Source of the DNA: Aeromicrobium choanae
GTDB lineage: Bacteria; Actinomycetota; Actinomycetes; Propionibacteriales; Nocardioidaceae
NCBI RefSeq assembly: GCF_900167475.1
Contig: NZ_LT796768.1
Span: 1,860,001 to 1,924,000, forward strand
Direction: 5' to 3'
Length of the DNA stretch: 64,000 bases
A model generated the notes under the pieces. That model was not told the DNA's origin and made no database searches. It was given only the letters and a program-made list of their open reading frames with translations. This document shows, in pieces, positions 7,734-17,063 of this stretch. The position numbers were made by a program, and so were the translations under genes. Position 1 is the stretch's first letter, and every line of letters begins with the position of its first letter.

Positions 7734-9040
7734 TGGCGCGCGTCTCCACCCTCGATCGTCCGCTCGTCGTCCGCGGCCTGGGCGTCGTGATGGTCGCGCT
7801 CATCGCGTTCTCGGTGTTCCTGACCTATGCGATGTTCACGAAGCTGTTCTCCAACGACATCCCGGTGTCGATCCGCAGCAACGGGGTGGGACTGCAGCTG
7901 AACCCCAATGCCGACGTGAAGCTGCGCGGCGTCATCGTGGGCCGGGTCGACGAGATCACCTCCGAGCAGGGGCAGGCGGTGATCCACCTGCGCCTCGACG
8001 CCGACCAGCGCGAGGTCATTCCCGCCGACGTCCAGGCGTTCGTCGTCCCCAAGACGCTGTTCGGCGAGAAGTTCGTCGACCTGCAGCCCGTCGCGCAGTC
8101 GAGCGGCACGCCGATCCGCGCCGGTGACGAGATCGTCCAGGCAGCTCTCCCGTCCGAGGTCGAGACGCTGCTGGCCGATCTCGACCCGCTGCTGACGGCA
8201 CTGAATCCCGAGGACCTGTCGTTCGTGCTGACCGCGCTGTCCGACGCGCTGTCCGGCGAGGGCGAGAAGGTCGGCCGCACGCTGGAGACGCTGTCGGCCT
8301 ACCTGCAGAAGATCACGCCGCTGGCGCCGAAGTTCGTCGAGGACGTCACGCTGCTCGGCGACACCGCGAAGGCCTACGCCGACGTGATGCCCGAGATCGG
8401 CACCACGCTGCGGAACGCCGTGGTCACCGGCAACACCCTGACCGCCCGCCGCGCCCAGCTGCAGACGCTGTTCGTCGAGACCGCCGCCTTCGCGACGTCG
8501 GCCGAGAGGCTGGCCGAGCGGTCGGGCGACGACTTCATCACGCTGTCGCGCGACGCCCAGCCCACGCTCGACCTCCTGGCGCAGTACTCGCCCACGCTGC
8601 AGTGCGCGCTGAAGGGCATCGACCGGCTCAAGCCCGCCATCGACGGCGCGTTCCGCAACCACCGCGCCAACGCCACGATCGAGTTCGCGCCGCGATCGTC
8701 CCGCGACTACGACGGTGGCGACGCCTTCCGACTGCCCACCTCGGGCGGCGGGAGCGCGGGCCCGAGCTGCGCCACGCTGCCCAGGACCGCCTACACCGCC
8801 AAGCGCCCCGCGCCGGGCATGAGCGACGCCCTGCTCGAGGAGTTCGGCATCTCCGGCGACCTCGGCAAGCGCTCTCCGCTCGTGTCGCCCACGGTGGCCA
8901 GCCCGGCCGGCAGCGAGGTCGAGGCCGAGCAGATCGACGCGATCGTCGGCACGGCCCTGGGCATCGATCCAAGTGACGTCCCCGACGTGGCCCAGCCGCT
9001 GTTCGGCCCGGTCCTGCGCGGTGCGGAGGTGACGCTCTGA
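7733..9040 (+). CDS. MCE-family protein, MceA position
   Basis: A 435-residue protein with an N-terminal signal-anchor helix (about residues 12-34) and an MlaD/MCE domain at about 40-120 (VKLRGVIVGRVDEI, then VPKTLFGEKFVDLQPV). A long helical/coiled-coil region of the Mce type and a C-terminal Ser/Pro-rich tail follow. Mce proteins assemble as a hexamer that forms a tunnel for lipids, sterols or other hydrophobic substrates across the envelope. It is the first of six consecutive mce genes, so it takes the A position. Substrate is not predictable from sequence alone. Confidence 0.9.
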   Translation: MARVSTLDRPLVVRGLGVVMVALIAFSVFLTYAMFTKLFSNDIPVSIRSNGVGLQLNPNADVKLRGVIVGRVDEITSEQGQAVIHLRLDADQREVIPADVQAFVVPKTLFGEKFVDLQPVAQSSGTPIRAGDEIVQAALPSEVETLLADLDPLLTALNPEDLSFVLTALSDALSGEGEKVGRTLETLSAYLQKITPLAPKFVEDVTLLGDTAKAYADVMPEIGTTLRNAVVTGNTLTARRAQLQTLFVETAAFATSAERLAERSGDDFITLSRDAQPTLDLLAQYSPTLQCALKGIDRLKPAIDGAFRNHRANATIEFAPRSSRDYDGGDAFRLPTSGGGSAGPSCATLPRTAYTAKRPAPGMSDALLEEFGISGDLGKRSPLVSPTVASPAGSEVEAEQIDAIVGTALGIDPSDVPDVAQPLFGPVLRGAEVTL

Positions 9041-10125
9041 TGGCCCGCACCGGAATGGACCGCCAGACCGCCACGGCGTTCGTGAAGCTGATGACCTTCC
9101 TGGTCGTCACCGGCGTGATGACCGCGATGCTCGTGGCCGTCATCGGCAACAAGTCGTTCGAGCGCACGGCCACGTACAAGGCCGTGTTCTCCGACGTGAC
9201 CAGCCTCGTGAAGGGCGATGACGTGCGCATCGCCGGCGTGCGTGTCGGGAACGTCTCGGACGTGCGGGTCCACTCAGGCTCGACGGCCGAGGTCACCTTC
9301 AGCGTCGACTCCGATGTCACCCTGACGCAGTCCACTCAGGTGGCGCTGCGCTACCGCAACATGATCGGCCAGCGGTACCTCTCCCTCAGCGAGGGCACCG
9401 CAGGTGCCCCCGGGCGGCTGGAGGAGGGCGAGACGATCGGGCTCGACCGCACGACGCCCGCCCTCGATCTGACCGACCTCTTCGGCGGCTTCAAGCCGCT
9501 CTTCGAGGCGCTCTCGCCCGAGGACACGAACCAGCTGGCCTACGAGCTGATCCAGGTGTTCCAAGGCGAGAGCGGCACGGTGGAGTCGCTGCTCTCGCAC
9601 ACCGCCTCGCTGACCACGACCCTCGCCGACCGCGACGAGCTGATCGGCTCGGTCATCGAGAACCTCACCGTGGTGCTGACCTCGTTCAACGAGCGTGACA
9701 CCGAGCTGTCGTCGGCGATCTCCACGCTGCAGCAGCTCATCTCCGGTCTCAAGGACGACCGCGAGGTGCTCACCGGCTCGCTCGACGACATCTCGGTCCT
9801 CACGGGCGAGACGGCGGGCCTGCTCGACGACATCGGTCCCGCGGTCACCGCCGACATCAAGGAGCTGCGCAAGCTCACCTCGCAGATCGGCACCCAGAAG
9901 GCCCGCCGCGACCTCGATCGCACGCTGCAGATCCTGCCGATCAAGATCGACAGGATCGGGCGCACCGGCCAGTACGGCTCGTTCTTCAACTTCTTCGTCT
10001 GCGACATCGGCGTCAACGGAAAGGTCCCCTCCTTGAACGGCGTCCCCGGCTGGGAGAAGACCCGAACCTTCAAGACCACCAAGCGCGTCACCGTGACGGG
10101 ATCGGGGGTGAACCGATGCCGCTGA
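9040..10125 (+). CDS. MCE-family protein, MceB position
   Basis: A 361-residue protein with one N-terminal membrane anchor (about residues 16-36), an MCE domain (SLVKGDDVRIAGVRVGNVSDV, then YRNMIGQRYLSL) and a long helical segment. The start ATG shares one base with the mceA stop, and the 3' end overlaps mceC by 10 bp. It is the second of the six mce subunits. Confidence 0.9.
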   Translation: MARTGMDRQTATAFVKLMTFLVVTGVMTAMLVAVIGNKSFERTATYKAVFSDVTSLVKGDDVRIAGVRVGNVSDVRVHSGSTAEVTFSVDSDVTLTQSTQVALRYRNMIGQRYLSLSEGTAGAPGRLEEGETIGLDRTTPALDLTDLFGGFKPLFEALSPEDTNQLAYELIQVFQGESGTVESLLSHTASLTTTLADRDELIGSVIENLTVVLTSFNERDTELSSAISTLQQLISGLKDDREVLTGSLDDISVLTGETAGLLDDIGPAVTADIKELRKLTSQIGTQKARRDLDRTLQILPIKIDRIGRTGQYGSFFNFFVCDIGVNGKVPSLNGVPGWEKTRTFKTTKRVTVTGSGVNRCR

Positions 10126-11105
10126 GGGACATGAAGCCGGTCCGCGAGCGCAACCCGGTGATCGTCGGTGCCATCGCCCTGGGGCTGATCGCGGCCATGC
10201 TGTTCGGTGCCAGCCAGGCCGCCAACCTGCCGGTCGTCGGCGGCGGTGCGAAGTACGCCGCCGAGTTCACCGAGGTCGGCGGGCTCAAGAAGGGTGACGA
10301 CGTCCGGCTCGCCGGAGTCCGCGTCGGCGAGGTCGCCGACCTGGAGCTCAACGGTGACAAGGTCCGGGTGATCTTCCGGGTCAAGTCCGACCGGGACCGT
10401 CTCGGCACGCAGACCGGCGCCTCGATCAGGATCAAGTCGCTGCTCGGCACGATGTACGTCAGCCTCGAGCCCGACGGCTCGGGCACGCTCGCGAAGGGCG
10501 CCGTCATCCCGGCGTCGCGCACGAAGGCGCCGTACGACATCGTCCAGGCGTTCTCGGGCCTGACCGAGACCACCCAGCAGGTCGACCAGGACCAGCTGGC
10601 CCAGGCGCTCGAGACGGTCAACGACGTCGCGGCGAAGACACCCGAGGAGTTCCGCAGCGCGGTCACGGGCGTCACGGCCCTGTCCAACAGCCTGGCCAAG
10701 CGCGACCAGGAGCTCGAGACGCTGCTCAAGAACGTCGACGGGATCTCCGCGGTCCTGGCCGACCGGAACACCGAGTTCATCAAGCTCTTCGAGGACGGAT
10801 CGGTCCTGTTCGACGCGCTCACCCAGCGCCGCGAGGCCATCCACGCGGTCCTGGTCAACGTCACGCGGATGTCCCAGGAGATCGAGACCCTCGTCACGGA
10901 CACCCGCGCCGACCTCAAGCCCGCGCTCACCCGGCTCGCCGGGGTGGTGTCGGTGCTGCGCAAGAACGAGGCCAACATCGACGCGGCGATCGACCAGCTG
11001 CCGGCCTACTACTCGATGGTCGCCAACAACGGGTCGAGCGGGCCCTGGCTCGACTCGTACATCTACAACCTGCTGAGCATCCTCGGCGTGCCGGGAGGAC
11101 TGTGA
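10116..11105 (+). CDS. MCE-family protein, MceC position
   Basis: A 329-residue protein with an N-terminal membrane helix (about residues 13-34) and an MCE domain (GLKKGDDVRLAGVRVGEVADL, then KSLLGTMYVSLEPDG). The helical region that follows is shorter than in MceA. ATG 10116 lies inside the end of mceB, the largest overlap between adjacent mce genes here (10 bp). Confidence 0.9.
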   Translation: MPLRDMKPVRERNPVIVGAIALGLIAAMLFGASQAANLPVVGGGAKYAAEFTEVGGLKKGDDVRLAGVRVGEVADLELNGDKVRVIFRVKSDRDRLGTQTGASIRIKSLLGTMYVSLEPDGSGTLAKGAVIPASRTKAPYDIVQAFSGLTETTQQVDQDQLAQALETVNDVAAKTPEEFRSAVTGVTALSNSLAKRDQELETLLKNVDGISAVLADRNTEFIKLFEDGSVLFDALTQRREAIHAVLVNVTRMSQEIETLVTDTRADLKPALTRLAGVVSVLRKNEANIDAAIDQLPAYYSMVANNGSSGPWLDSYIYNLLSILGVPGGL

Positions 11106-12316
11106 GCATGAGTTCCCTCCTGAACGGAATGTCGCGCGCCGCCGTGGCCGTGGCGGCGGCGCTGGTGTGCCTCGCGCTCGTGGCCGTCGCGGCGGTCGCG
11201 ACGGTGACGCGGTCGGACCAGAACACGGTCACCGTCGACTTCGAGCGCACGGTCTCGCTCTACGAGGGCTCCAAGGTGCGCATCCTCGGCGTCGACGTCG
11301 GCACCGTCGAGAAGATCACTCCGCGCGGCCAGACCGTGCGGGCCGAGATCTCGTGGGACGCCGAGTTCGACGTCCCGGCCGACGCGAAGGCGCTCGTCGT
11401 CTCGCCTTCGGTCGTCGGCGACCGCTTCGTCCAGCTGGCGCCGGCCTACACGGGCGGCCCGAAGCTGCGCAGCGGCTCCCACCTCGATCAGTCGCGCACG
11501 GGCACGCCCACCGAGCTCGACGAGACGTTCGCCGCTCTCGACGACGTGGCGACCACGCTCGGGCCAGACGGCCTGAACAAGGATGGCGCGGTCAGCGACC
11601 TGGTGGCGAACTCCGCGGACAACCTCGAGGGCAAGGGCGCGGAGATCCGCGCGAGCATCGCCGCGCTGGCGAAGCTGAGCACCACCGTCGACGGCACGAA
11701 GGACGAGTTCTTCACGTCGATCGAGCAGATCGAGCGCTTCGTGTCGGCGCTGGAGACCAACGACACCAGCGTGCGTCGGTTCAACTCGAGCCTCGCCGGC
11801 GTCTCGCAGGTGCTGGCGGGGGAGGGCGACGACCTGCAGACCGCGGTGCGCGAGCTGGCAGGGGCGCTGACGCAGGTCCAGTCCTACGTCGCCGAGAACC
11901 GCGGGGTCCTGCGCAAGAACATCGCGGGCCTCAGCGACGTCACCGAGAACCTCGCCGAGCAGCGCAAGAACCTGGGCAGGATCCTCGACCAGGGTCCGAA
12001 GGCGCTCTCCAACCTGGCCACGGCCTACAACCCCACCACGGGAACCCTCGACGCTCGCGGCTCGATCAAGGGCTCCACCTCGCGCGGGATGACCGTCCTG
12101 ACCGAGAGCTTCTACGTGTCGGCCTACTGCTCGCTGAGCACCAAGGAGAACGCCAAGTACAAGCAGGCCTGCGACGCCGTGGGCGAGCTCGTGAGCTTCC
12201 TGGCCGCCCAGGCGCTCCAGACGGGCAGTGACGCCGGCACGGCGGGCGCCACCTCGGCCCCGCCCGCGGGCTCATCGACGGAGGAGTCGCTCTCCTACCT
12301 GATGGGGGTGGCGTGA
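11102..12316 (+). CDS. MCE-family protein, MceD position
   Basis: A 404-residue protein with an N-terminal signal-anchor, an MCE domain (YEGSKVRILGVDVGTVEKI, then VSPSVVGDRFVQLAP) and a long helical part predicted to form the tunnel. GTG 11102 overlaps the mceC stop; an ATG two codons later (11108) is an equally plausible start. The C-terminus is Ala/Gly/Ser-rich. Confidence 0.9.
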   Translation: MSMSSLLNGMSRAAVAVAAALVCLALVAVAAVATVTRSDQNTVTVDFERTVSLYEGSKVRILGVDVGTVEKITPRGQTVRAEISWDAEFDVPADAKALVVSPSVVGDRFVQLAPAYTGGPKLRSGSHLDQSRTGTPTELDETFAALDDVATTLGPDGLNKDGAVSDLVANSADNLEGKGAEIRASIAALAKLSTTVDGTKDEFFTSIEQIERFVSALETNDTSVRRFNSSLAGVSQVLAGEGDDLQTAVRELAGALTQVQSYVAENRGVLRKNIAGLSDVTENLAEQRKNLGRILDQGPKALSNLATAYNPTTGTLDARGSIKGSTSRGMTVLTESFYVSAYCSLSTKENAKYKQACDAVGELVSFLAAQALQTGSDAGTAGATSAPPAGSSTEESLSYLMGVA

Positions 12317-13422
12317 TGCGTCAGGTCCGTTCCCGGTTCGTGCTCGCCGGCGTGGTGAGCTCCCTCGCACTCGTCTCGGGCTGCGTCTCCAGCGTGGGCG
12401 ACCTGCCCCTGCCGGGCGGCGCCGACCTCGGCGACGACCCCTACACGGTCACGATCGAGTTCGCCGACGTGCTCGATCTCGTCCCGCAGAGCGCGGTCAA
12501 GGTCAACGACGTGTCCGTCGGGCGCGTCACCAAGGTCGAGCTGGACGGCTGGAAGGCCAAGGTCACCGTCAAGGTGAGCGGCGACGTGGTGCTGCCCGAT
12601 CAGGCGGTCGCCTCGATCCGGCAGACCTCGATCCTGGGCGAGAAGTTCGTGTCCCTCGCCCCGCCCGAGGAGGGCGGCGGTGAAGTGGGCCGACTCGACG
12701 ACGGCGACCTCATCCCGCTGGCCCGCAGTGGCAACGCCCCCGAGATCGAGACCGTGCTGGCGTCGATGTCGCTCGTGCTCAACGGCGGCGCGCTCGGCAA
12801 GGCGCAGGTCATCAGCCGCGAGCTCAACACGGCCTTCAAGGGACGCGAGTCCGACATGCGCACCCTCGTCCGACGGCTCGACGAGTTCCTCGAGGTCGCC
12901 GACGACTCCCGCGAGGACATCGTCACCGCGATCGAGCAGATCGACCGCCTCGCCAAGAACACCAACGACCAGAAGCAGGCGATCGACGCCGCGCTCGACG
13001 ACCTGCCCGGCGCGCTGACCACGGTGAACCAGCAGCGGGCCAACCTCGTGAAGATGCTCGAGGCGCTGTCCGAGCTGGGCGCCGTGGGCTCCGACGTGAT
13101 CATCAAGAGCAAGACCGCGGTGACCGCCGACCTGCGGGCACTCGCCCCCATCCTGGACAACCTCGGCTCAGCCGGCGACGCGCTGATCACCTCGCTCGAG
13201 GTGCTGCCCACGTTCCCGTTCCCCGACTCGTTGCTGGGCAAGACGCCGCAGGAGGCGAAGAACTACCAGATGGGCGACTACCTGAACGTGTCGCTGAACT
13301 TCGAGACCGACTTCTCCACCACCATCGGGCTCATGAACGACGCCGAGCGCCGGGCCCTCAAGGAGGCCCTGCGCGGTGACGACGTCTCGGGCGTCCTCGC
13401 GAAGTCGGTGGTGGCGCCATGA
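12313..13422 (+). CDS. MCE-family lipoprotein, MceE position
   Basis: A 369-residue protein whose N-terminus ends in the lipobox LVSGC (Cys about residue 23-24), so it should be lipid-anchored. This is the hallmark of MceE (LprK-type) subunits in fifth position. The MCE domain contains VPQSAVKVNDVSVGRVTKVEL and IRQTSILGEKFVSL. GTG 12313 and ATG 12316 are both possible starts; the GTG gives the usual 4-bp overlap with mceD. Confidence 0.92.
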   Translation: MMRQVRSRFVLAGVVSSLALVSGCVSSVGDLPLPGGADLGDDPYTVTIEFADVLDLVPQSAVKVNDVSVGRVTKVELDGWKAKVTVKVSGDVVLPDQAVASIRQTSILGEKFVSLAPPEEGGGEVGRLDDGDLIPLARSGNAPEIETVLASMSLVLNGGALGKAQVISRELNTAFKGRESDMRTLVRRLDEFLEVADDSREDIVTAIEQIDRLAKNTNDQKQAIDAALDDLPGALTTVNQQRANLVKMLEALSELGAVGSDVIIKSKTAVTADLRALAPILDNLGSAGDALITSLEVLPTFPFPDSLLGKTPQEAKNYQMGDYLNVSLNFETDFSTTIGLMNDAERRALKEALRGDDVSGVLAKSVVAP

Positions 13423-14693
13423 TCACTCGCCGCGTGCGCGTCCAGCTGGCGATCTTCCTCGCCGGCACCCTCGTGCTGCTGACGTACATCGGGGCGAACT
13501 ACGCCCACGTCGACCGTCTCTTCGGCAGCGGCTACAAGGTCACCGTCCAGATGGCCGAGTCCGGCGGCATCTTCACCACCGCCGACGTGACCTACCGCGG
13601 CGTCAGCGTGGGCCGCGTGACCGACATGTGGCTCGACGGCGACGGCGTCAAGGTGGAGGTCCGCATCGACCCCGATGCCCCCGACATCCCGGCGGACTCC
13701 GACGTGGTGGTGGCCAACCGGTCGGCCGTCGGTGAGCAGTTCCTGGACTTTCAGCCGCGTACGGACCAGGGCCCGTTCCTGGAGCAGGACGACGTGATCG
13801 CCCGCGAGCGGACCCAGGTGCCGATCGACACGCGGACGCTGCTGACCAACGTCAGCAACCTGCTGGCGTCGGTGGACGCCGACGACCTCAGCACCGTCAT
13901 CACCGAGCTCGGCACGGCCTTCGAGGGCTCCTCGCAGGATCTGAGCACGATCATCGACTCCGGCAGCTCGGTCATCACCGAGGCCGACCAGAAGTACGAG
14001 GTCACCGCGGCCTTGATCCGCAGCTCCAACACGGTGCTGCAGACGCAGGTGGACTCCCAGGCCGACATCCGCACCTTCGCAAGAAGCCTGCGCGACCTGT
14101 CCACCGCGGTGCGCAGCTCCGACGGCGACCTTCGCCGGGTGATCGATGCGGGCGCGCCCACCGCGCAGACGCTGCGCGGCGTGATCGACGAGAACGCCGA
14201 CGACATCGCCGCGCTGCTCGACGACGCCATCACGGTGAACCAGGTCGTCGCCACCCGCCTGGACGGCATCCGCGGCGTGCTGGTGATCGCCCCGTACGGC
14301 ATCGAGAGCGCCTTCTCGATCATCACGAAGGACTCCCGCACCGGCCAGTACGGCGCGCGGCTGAGCCTCTCGCTGCAACCGGCCAACGAGCCCTGCCTCG
14401 CCGGGTACAAGCCCGACCCCCGGCAGCGCACGCCGTACGACCGCACGGTGGAGAAGTGGAACAAGTCGTACACGTGCTCCAAGTCCGCGCCGCGCGGCGC
14501 CAAGTCCGGCGGCACGGGGGCGACCTCGTCCTCGTCGTCCTCGGCCGAAGCGGGCAACGGCACGGTGCTGGGCACGTACGATGTGGCGACGCGTCGGTTC
14601 GCGTCGGACGAGGCCGCGACGATTCCGCAGGCTCTTGATCTCGGTGAGGAGTCCTGGAAGTGGATGATGCTCGGTCCGGCGGTCGCACGTTGA
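13419..14693 (+). CDS. MCE-family protein, MceF position
   Basis: A 424-residue protein with one N-terminal membrane helix (about residues 8-27), an MCE domain (GIFTTADVTYRGVSVGRVTDM, then NRSAVGEQFLDFQP), a helical region and a C-terminal tail with a run of serines (about residues 368-376). ATG 13419 overlaps the mceE stop by 4 bp. It is the last of the six Mce subunits. Its 3' end overlaps the next gene by 34 bp. Confidence 0.9.
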   Translation: MITRRVRVQLAIFLAGTLVLLTYIGANYAHVDRLFGSGYKVTVQMAESGGIFTTADVTYRGVSVGRVTDMWLDGDGVKVEVRIDPDAPDIPADSDVVVANRSAVGEQFLDFQPRTDQGPFLEQDDVIARERTQVPIDTRTLLTNVSNLLASVDADDLSTVITELGTAFEGSSQDLSTIIDSGSSVITEADQKYEVTAALIRSSNTVLQTQVDSQADIRTFARSLRDLSTAVRSSDGDLRRVIDAGAPTAQTLRGVIDENADDIAALLDDAITVNQVVATRLDGIRGVLVIAPYGIESAFSIITKDSRTGQYGARLSLSLQPANEPCLAGYKPDPRQRTPYDRTVEKWNKSYTCSKSAPRGAKSGGTGATSSSSSSAEAGNGTVLGTYDVATRRFASDEAATIPQALDLGEESWKWMMLGPAVAR

Positions 14694-15214
14694 CGCGCGG
14701 TCGCCTCGTCACGGCAGCGCTCCTGGTCGTCGCGGTCATCGGCGTGGCCGTGGGTGCCTGGCTGCTCGTACGGGGCCCGCAGGTCCCGCCGTCGGCCGAC
14801 GCCGCCGCACGGCAGGACGTCCGCGCCGCCACCGAGCGGTTCGCCACGGCGATCAACACCTACGACGTCGCCGACCTCGATCCGTACGTCGAGCGCGTGA
14901 CGCCCCTGCTGACCGACGACCTCGCCGAGCAGTTCGAGCTCTCCACGCAGGACCTCCTGGCCCGCTTCGAGCAGACGAAGATCGTCTCCAAGGGCAAGGT
15001 CGAGCAGGTCGCGATCGACAGCATCGACGGCGACAGCGCCGAGGCGCTCGCGGCGGTCACCGTCACCACCGTGCCCGAGGACGTCCAGTACGGCCAGCCG
15101 CGACTGCGGTGGCGTGTCTCCCTCGTGCGCGAGGGCGACACGTGGCTCGTCGACAACTTCGCCAACGTCGCGGTCGAGTCCGCACCCGCCGAGGACTCCG
15201 AGGAGGGTCAGTGA
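14660..15214 (+). CDS. Mce-associated membrane protein (Mas/Mam type), first copy
   Basis: A 184-residue protein with a short cytoplasmic N-terminus, one membrane helix (about residues 16-37) and an extracytoplasmic alpha+beta domain ending in RWRVSLVREGDTWLVDNF, the pattern of Mce-associated proteins with an NTF2-like fold. GTG 14660 is supported by GAGGAG 8 bases upstream, although this places the start inside mceF. In mycobacteria Mam proteins stabilise Mce complexes; the same role is inferred here from operon position. Confidence 0.8.
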   Translation: MDDARSGGRTLTRGRLVTAALLVVAVIGVAVGAWLLVRGPQVPPSADAAARQDVRAATERFATAINTYDVADLDPYVERVTPLLTDDLAEQFELSTQDLLARFEQTKIVSKGKVEQVAIDSIDGDSAEALAAVTVTTVPEDVQYGQPRLRWRVSLVREGDTWLVDNFANVAVESAPAEDSEEGQ

Positions 15215-15708
15215 GCATCCCCCGCACCCGCACCCTGGCGATCGCGGCGGCCGTCGTCGCCGTGGTGTTCGCGCTCGGCAGCCTGCTGGCGGTCCAGCGA
15301 GCCGAGGCCTCCGCGCAGGACGAGGTCGACGCGCGCGACGAGGCCACCGCCGCCGCCTCGGCCGCGCTGCCACGCATGCTGGGCTACCGCCACGCCACGA
15401 TCGCCGAGGACCTCGACGAGGCCACCGAGGTGATGACCCCCAAGTTCGCCAAGAAGTACACCGAGCTCGCGCCCCAGCTGGTCACCACGGCCCAGCAGCG
15501 CAAGATCGACGTCACCGCCACGGTGCGCGAGATCGCCGCGCTCGAGTGCGGCCAGGAGTGCTCCACCTCGAGGGTGCGGCTGCTGGCCTTCGTCGACCAG
15601 AGCCGCACGATCGCCGGCGAGGCGGGCTCGCCCGCAGCGCTCTCGGTCGTGGTGCAGATGCGCGAGGTCGACGGCGACTGGATGGTCGACGACCTCACCA
15701 CCAGCTGA
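15211..15708 (+). CDS. Mce-associated membrane protein, second copy
   Basis: A 165-residue protein with an N-terminal membrane helix (about residues 8-26) and an extracytoplasmic domain ending MREVDGDWMVDDLTT, similar in plan to the preceding gene. Two cysteines (CGQEC) sit mid-domain and may form a disulphide. GTG 15211 overlaps the previous stop by 4 bp. It is the last gene of the mce operon; the convergent sortase gene begins 30 bp downstream. Confidence 0.8.
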   Translation: MSIPRTRTLAIAAAVVAVVFALGSLLAVQRAEASAQDEVDARDEATAAASAALPRMLGYRHATIAEDLDEATEVMTPKFAKKYTELAPQLVTTAQQRKIDVTATVREIAALECGQECSTSRVRLLAFVDQSRTIAGEAGSPAALSVVVQMREVDGDWMVDDLTTS

Positions 15709-15738
15709 GGCTCCGCCCCTCACGGTGCGGCCAGGTGG

Positions 15739-16488
15739 CTAGACGTGCTCCGTCTTCACGAGCGTGCCGAACACCACCGAGCGGTTGTCGGTGTGGAAGA
15801 TCTCCGAGCACGTGGTCAGCGTCAGCAGCGACTCGGTGGGCCTCGCCTTCGTCTTCTGGTCCTTCGACCCCCGGGCCTTCTCGGGCACGGGCTGGACGAC
15901 CCAGATGTCGGTGAAGTCGACGATGGTGTCGGTGCCGGAGTTCTGCAGCTCGTAGGTGTAGACGTGCGTGCGCGTCTCGACCTCGACGAGGTCGCCGGGG
16001 CGCAGCTTCGGGAAGTCCTTGAACGGCTGGCCGTTCGTGACCCGGTGGCCGGCGACGGCGAAGTTGCCCTTCTGCCCGGGGCGCTGGCTGTCGGTGAACC
16101 AGCCCACGCCCGAGGTGAGTGCGGTGTCGTCGATGCCGGCCACCACCGGCACCTCGAAGTCGTCGCCCCACCGCGGTGCGCGCAGCACGGCGAACACCTG
16201 GCCCATGCGGATCTCGTCGCGCGTGGCATCGCCCTCGCGGTTGCCCCTCCAGTCGTCGGCCAGTGCCACGGCCATCTCGCCCTGGCGCTGCTTCGCGACG
16301 ATGTTGGTGCCGATGTAGTTCCACGCCGCCCAGCCGAGCCCGAGCACCAGCACGAGGCTCAGCAGGCTCGCCACGAGGCGCGCCGGCCGCAGCTGCGGTG
16401 TCGGCTTCAGCTCGGGGCGCTCGCGGCGCGGCGGGCCGGCGGAGGCATTCACGTAACCGAGTGTCACACCTGAGCCGCGGCGCGACAA
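15739..16488 (-). CDS. Class E sortase
   Basis: A 249-residue type II membrane protein with a Pro/Arg-rich cytoplasmic N-terminus, one helix (about residues 36-58) and a sortase beta-barrel. The catalytic residues are visible: His148 in AVAGHR, Cys227 in TLTTCS and Arg236 in TDNRSVVF. The TLTTC context and overall length fit class E sortases of high-GC actinobacteria, which favour LAXTG and attach housekeeping surface proteins to the wall. Two candidate substrates lie in this window (1-561, LAATG; 4089-5084, LPATG). It is convergent with the mce operon and divergent from the MaoC operon. Confidence 0.92.
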   Translation of the reverse strand: MSRRGSGVTLGYVNASAGPPRRERPELKPTPQLRPARLVASLLSLVLVLGLGWAAWNYIGTNIVAKQRQGEMAVALADDWRGNREGDATRDEIRMGQVFAVLRAPRWGDDFEVPVVAGIDDTALTSGVGWFTDSQRPGQKGNFAVAGHRVTNGQPFKDFPKLRPGDLVEVETRTHVYTYELQNSGTDTIVDFTDIWVVQPVPEKARGSKDQKTKARPTESLLTLTTCSEIFHTDNRSVVFGTLVKTEHV

Positions 16489-16566
16489 TCGAGTCCGCCG
16501 AACCCGCGGGCGACCGGTGCCGTCGAGGGCGTTGCCGGTGACCTCACCCTCGCGGTACGGTGCAGG

Positions 16567-16583
16567 CTAAGCAAGCGCTTAGT
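16567..16583. promoter_or_regulatory. KstR2-like palindromic operator upstream of the MaoC operon
   Basis: CTAAGC-AAGC-GCTTAG is a dyad starting 34 bases before the MaoC start codon. Read as AGCAAGCGCTTAGT it matches 7 of the 8 fixed positions of the recalled KstR2 consensus AnCAAGnnCTTGnT. A TetR-family repressor of lipid or sterol catabolism is the natural reader; no such regulator gene is adjacent. Confidence 0.6.
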
Positions 16584-16600
16584 CACCCCAGGAGACCCCG

Positions 16601-17059
16601 ATGACCCGTGAGTTCGAGACGATCGCCGACCTGAAGGCCGCCACCGGCCAGGAGCTGGGCACCAGCGACTGGGTCACCGTGACCCAGGAGAAGATCAACC
16701 TCTTCGCCGACGCCACCGGCGACCACCAGTGGATCCACGTCGACCCCGACGCGGCCGCGAAGGGACCCTTCGGCACGCCGATCGCCCACGGGTACCTCAC
16801 GCTGAGCCTGCTGCCGGTGTTCACGGCGCAGATCTACAGCGTCAAGAGCGCGGTCATGGGCGTGAACTACGGCGCCAACAAGGTGCGCTTCCCGCACCCG
16901 GTGCCCGTCGACTCCCGCGTGCGCGCCACCGCCACGCTGAAGGAGACGCAGGACATCACCATCGGCACCCAGGTCGTCCTGACCGTCGTCGTCGAGATCG
17001 ACGGGGTCGAGAAGCCGGCGTGCATCGCCGACGTCGTCTACGTGATCGCCGAGGGCTGA
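16601..17059 (+). CDS. MaoC family (R)-specific enoyl-CoA hydratase
   Basis: A 152-residue single hot-dog-fold protein. It has the hydratase-2 motif [14 protein letters not shown] with catalytic Asp41 and His46, followed by [16 protein letters not shown], so both catalytic residues are present. It hydrates 2-enoyl-CoA to (R)-3-hydroxyacyl-CoA. ATG 16601 follows an AGGAG ribosome-binding site. It leads a three-gene cluster with an acyl-CoA dehydrogenase 4 bp downstream and an SDR, a fatty-acid or side-chain oxidation set, probably under the palindrome just upstream. Confidence 0.9.
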   Translation: MTREFETIADLKAATGQELGTSDWVTVTQEKINLFADATGDHQWIHVDPDAAAKGPFGTPIAHGYLTLSLLPVFTAQIYSVKSAVMGVNYGANKVRFPHPVPVDSRVRATATLKETQDITIGTQVVLTVVVEIDGVEKPACIADVVYVIAEG

Positions 17060-17063
17060 CCCG

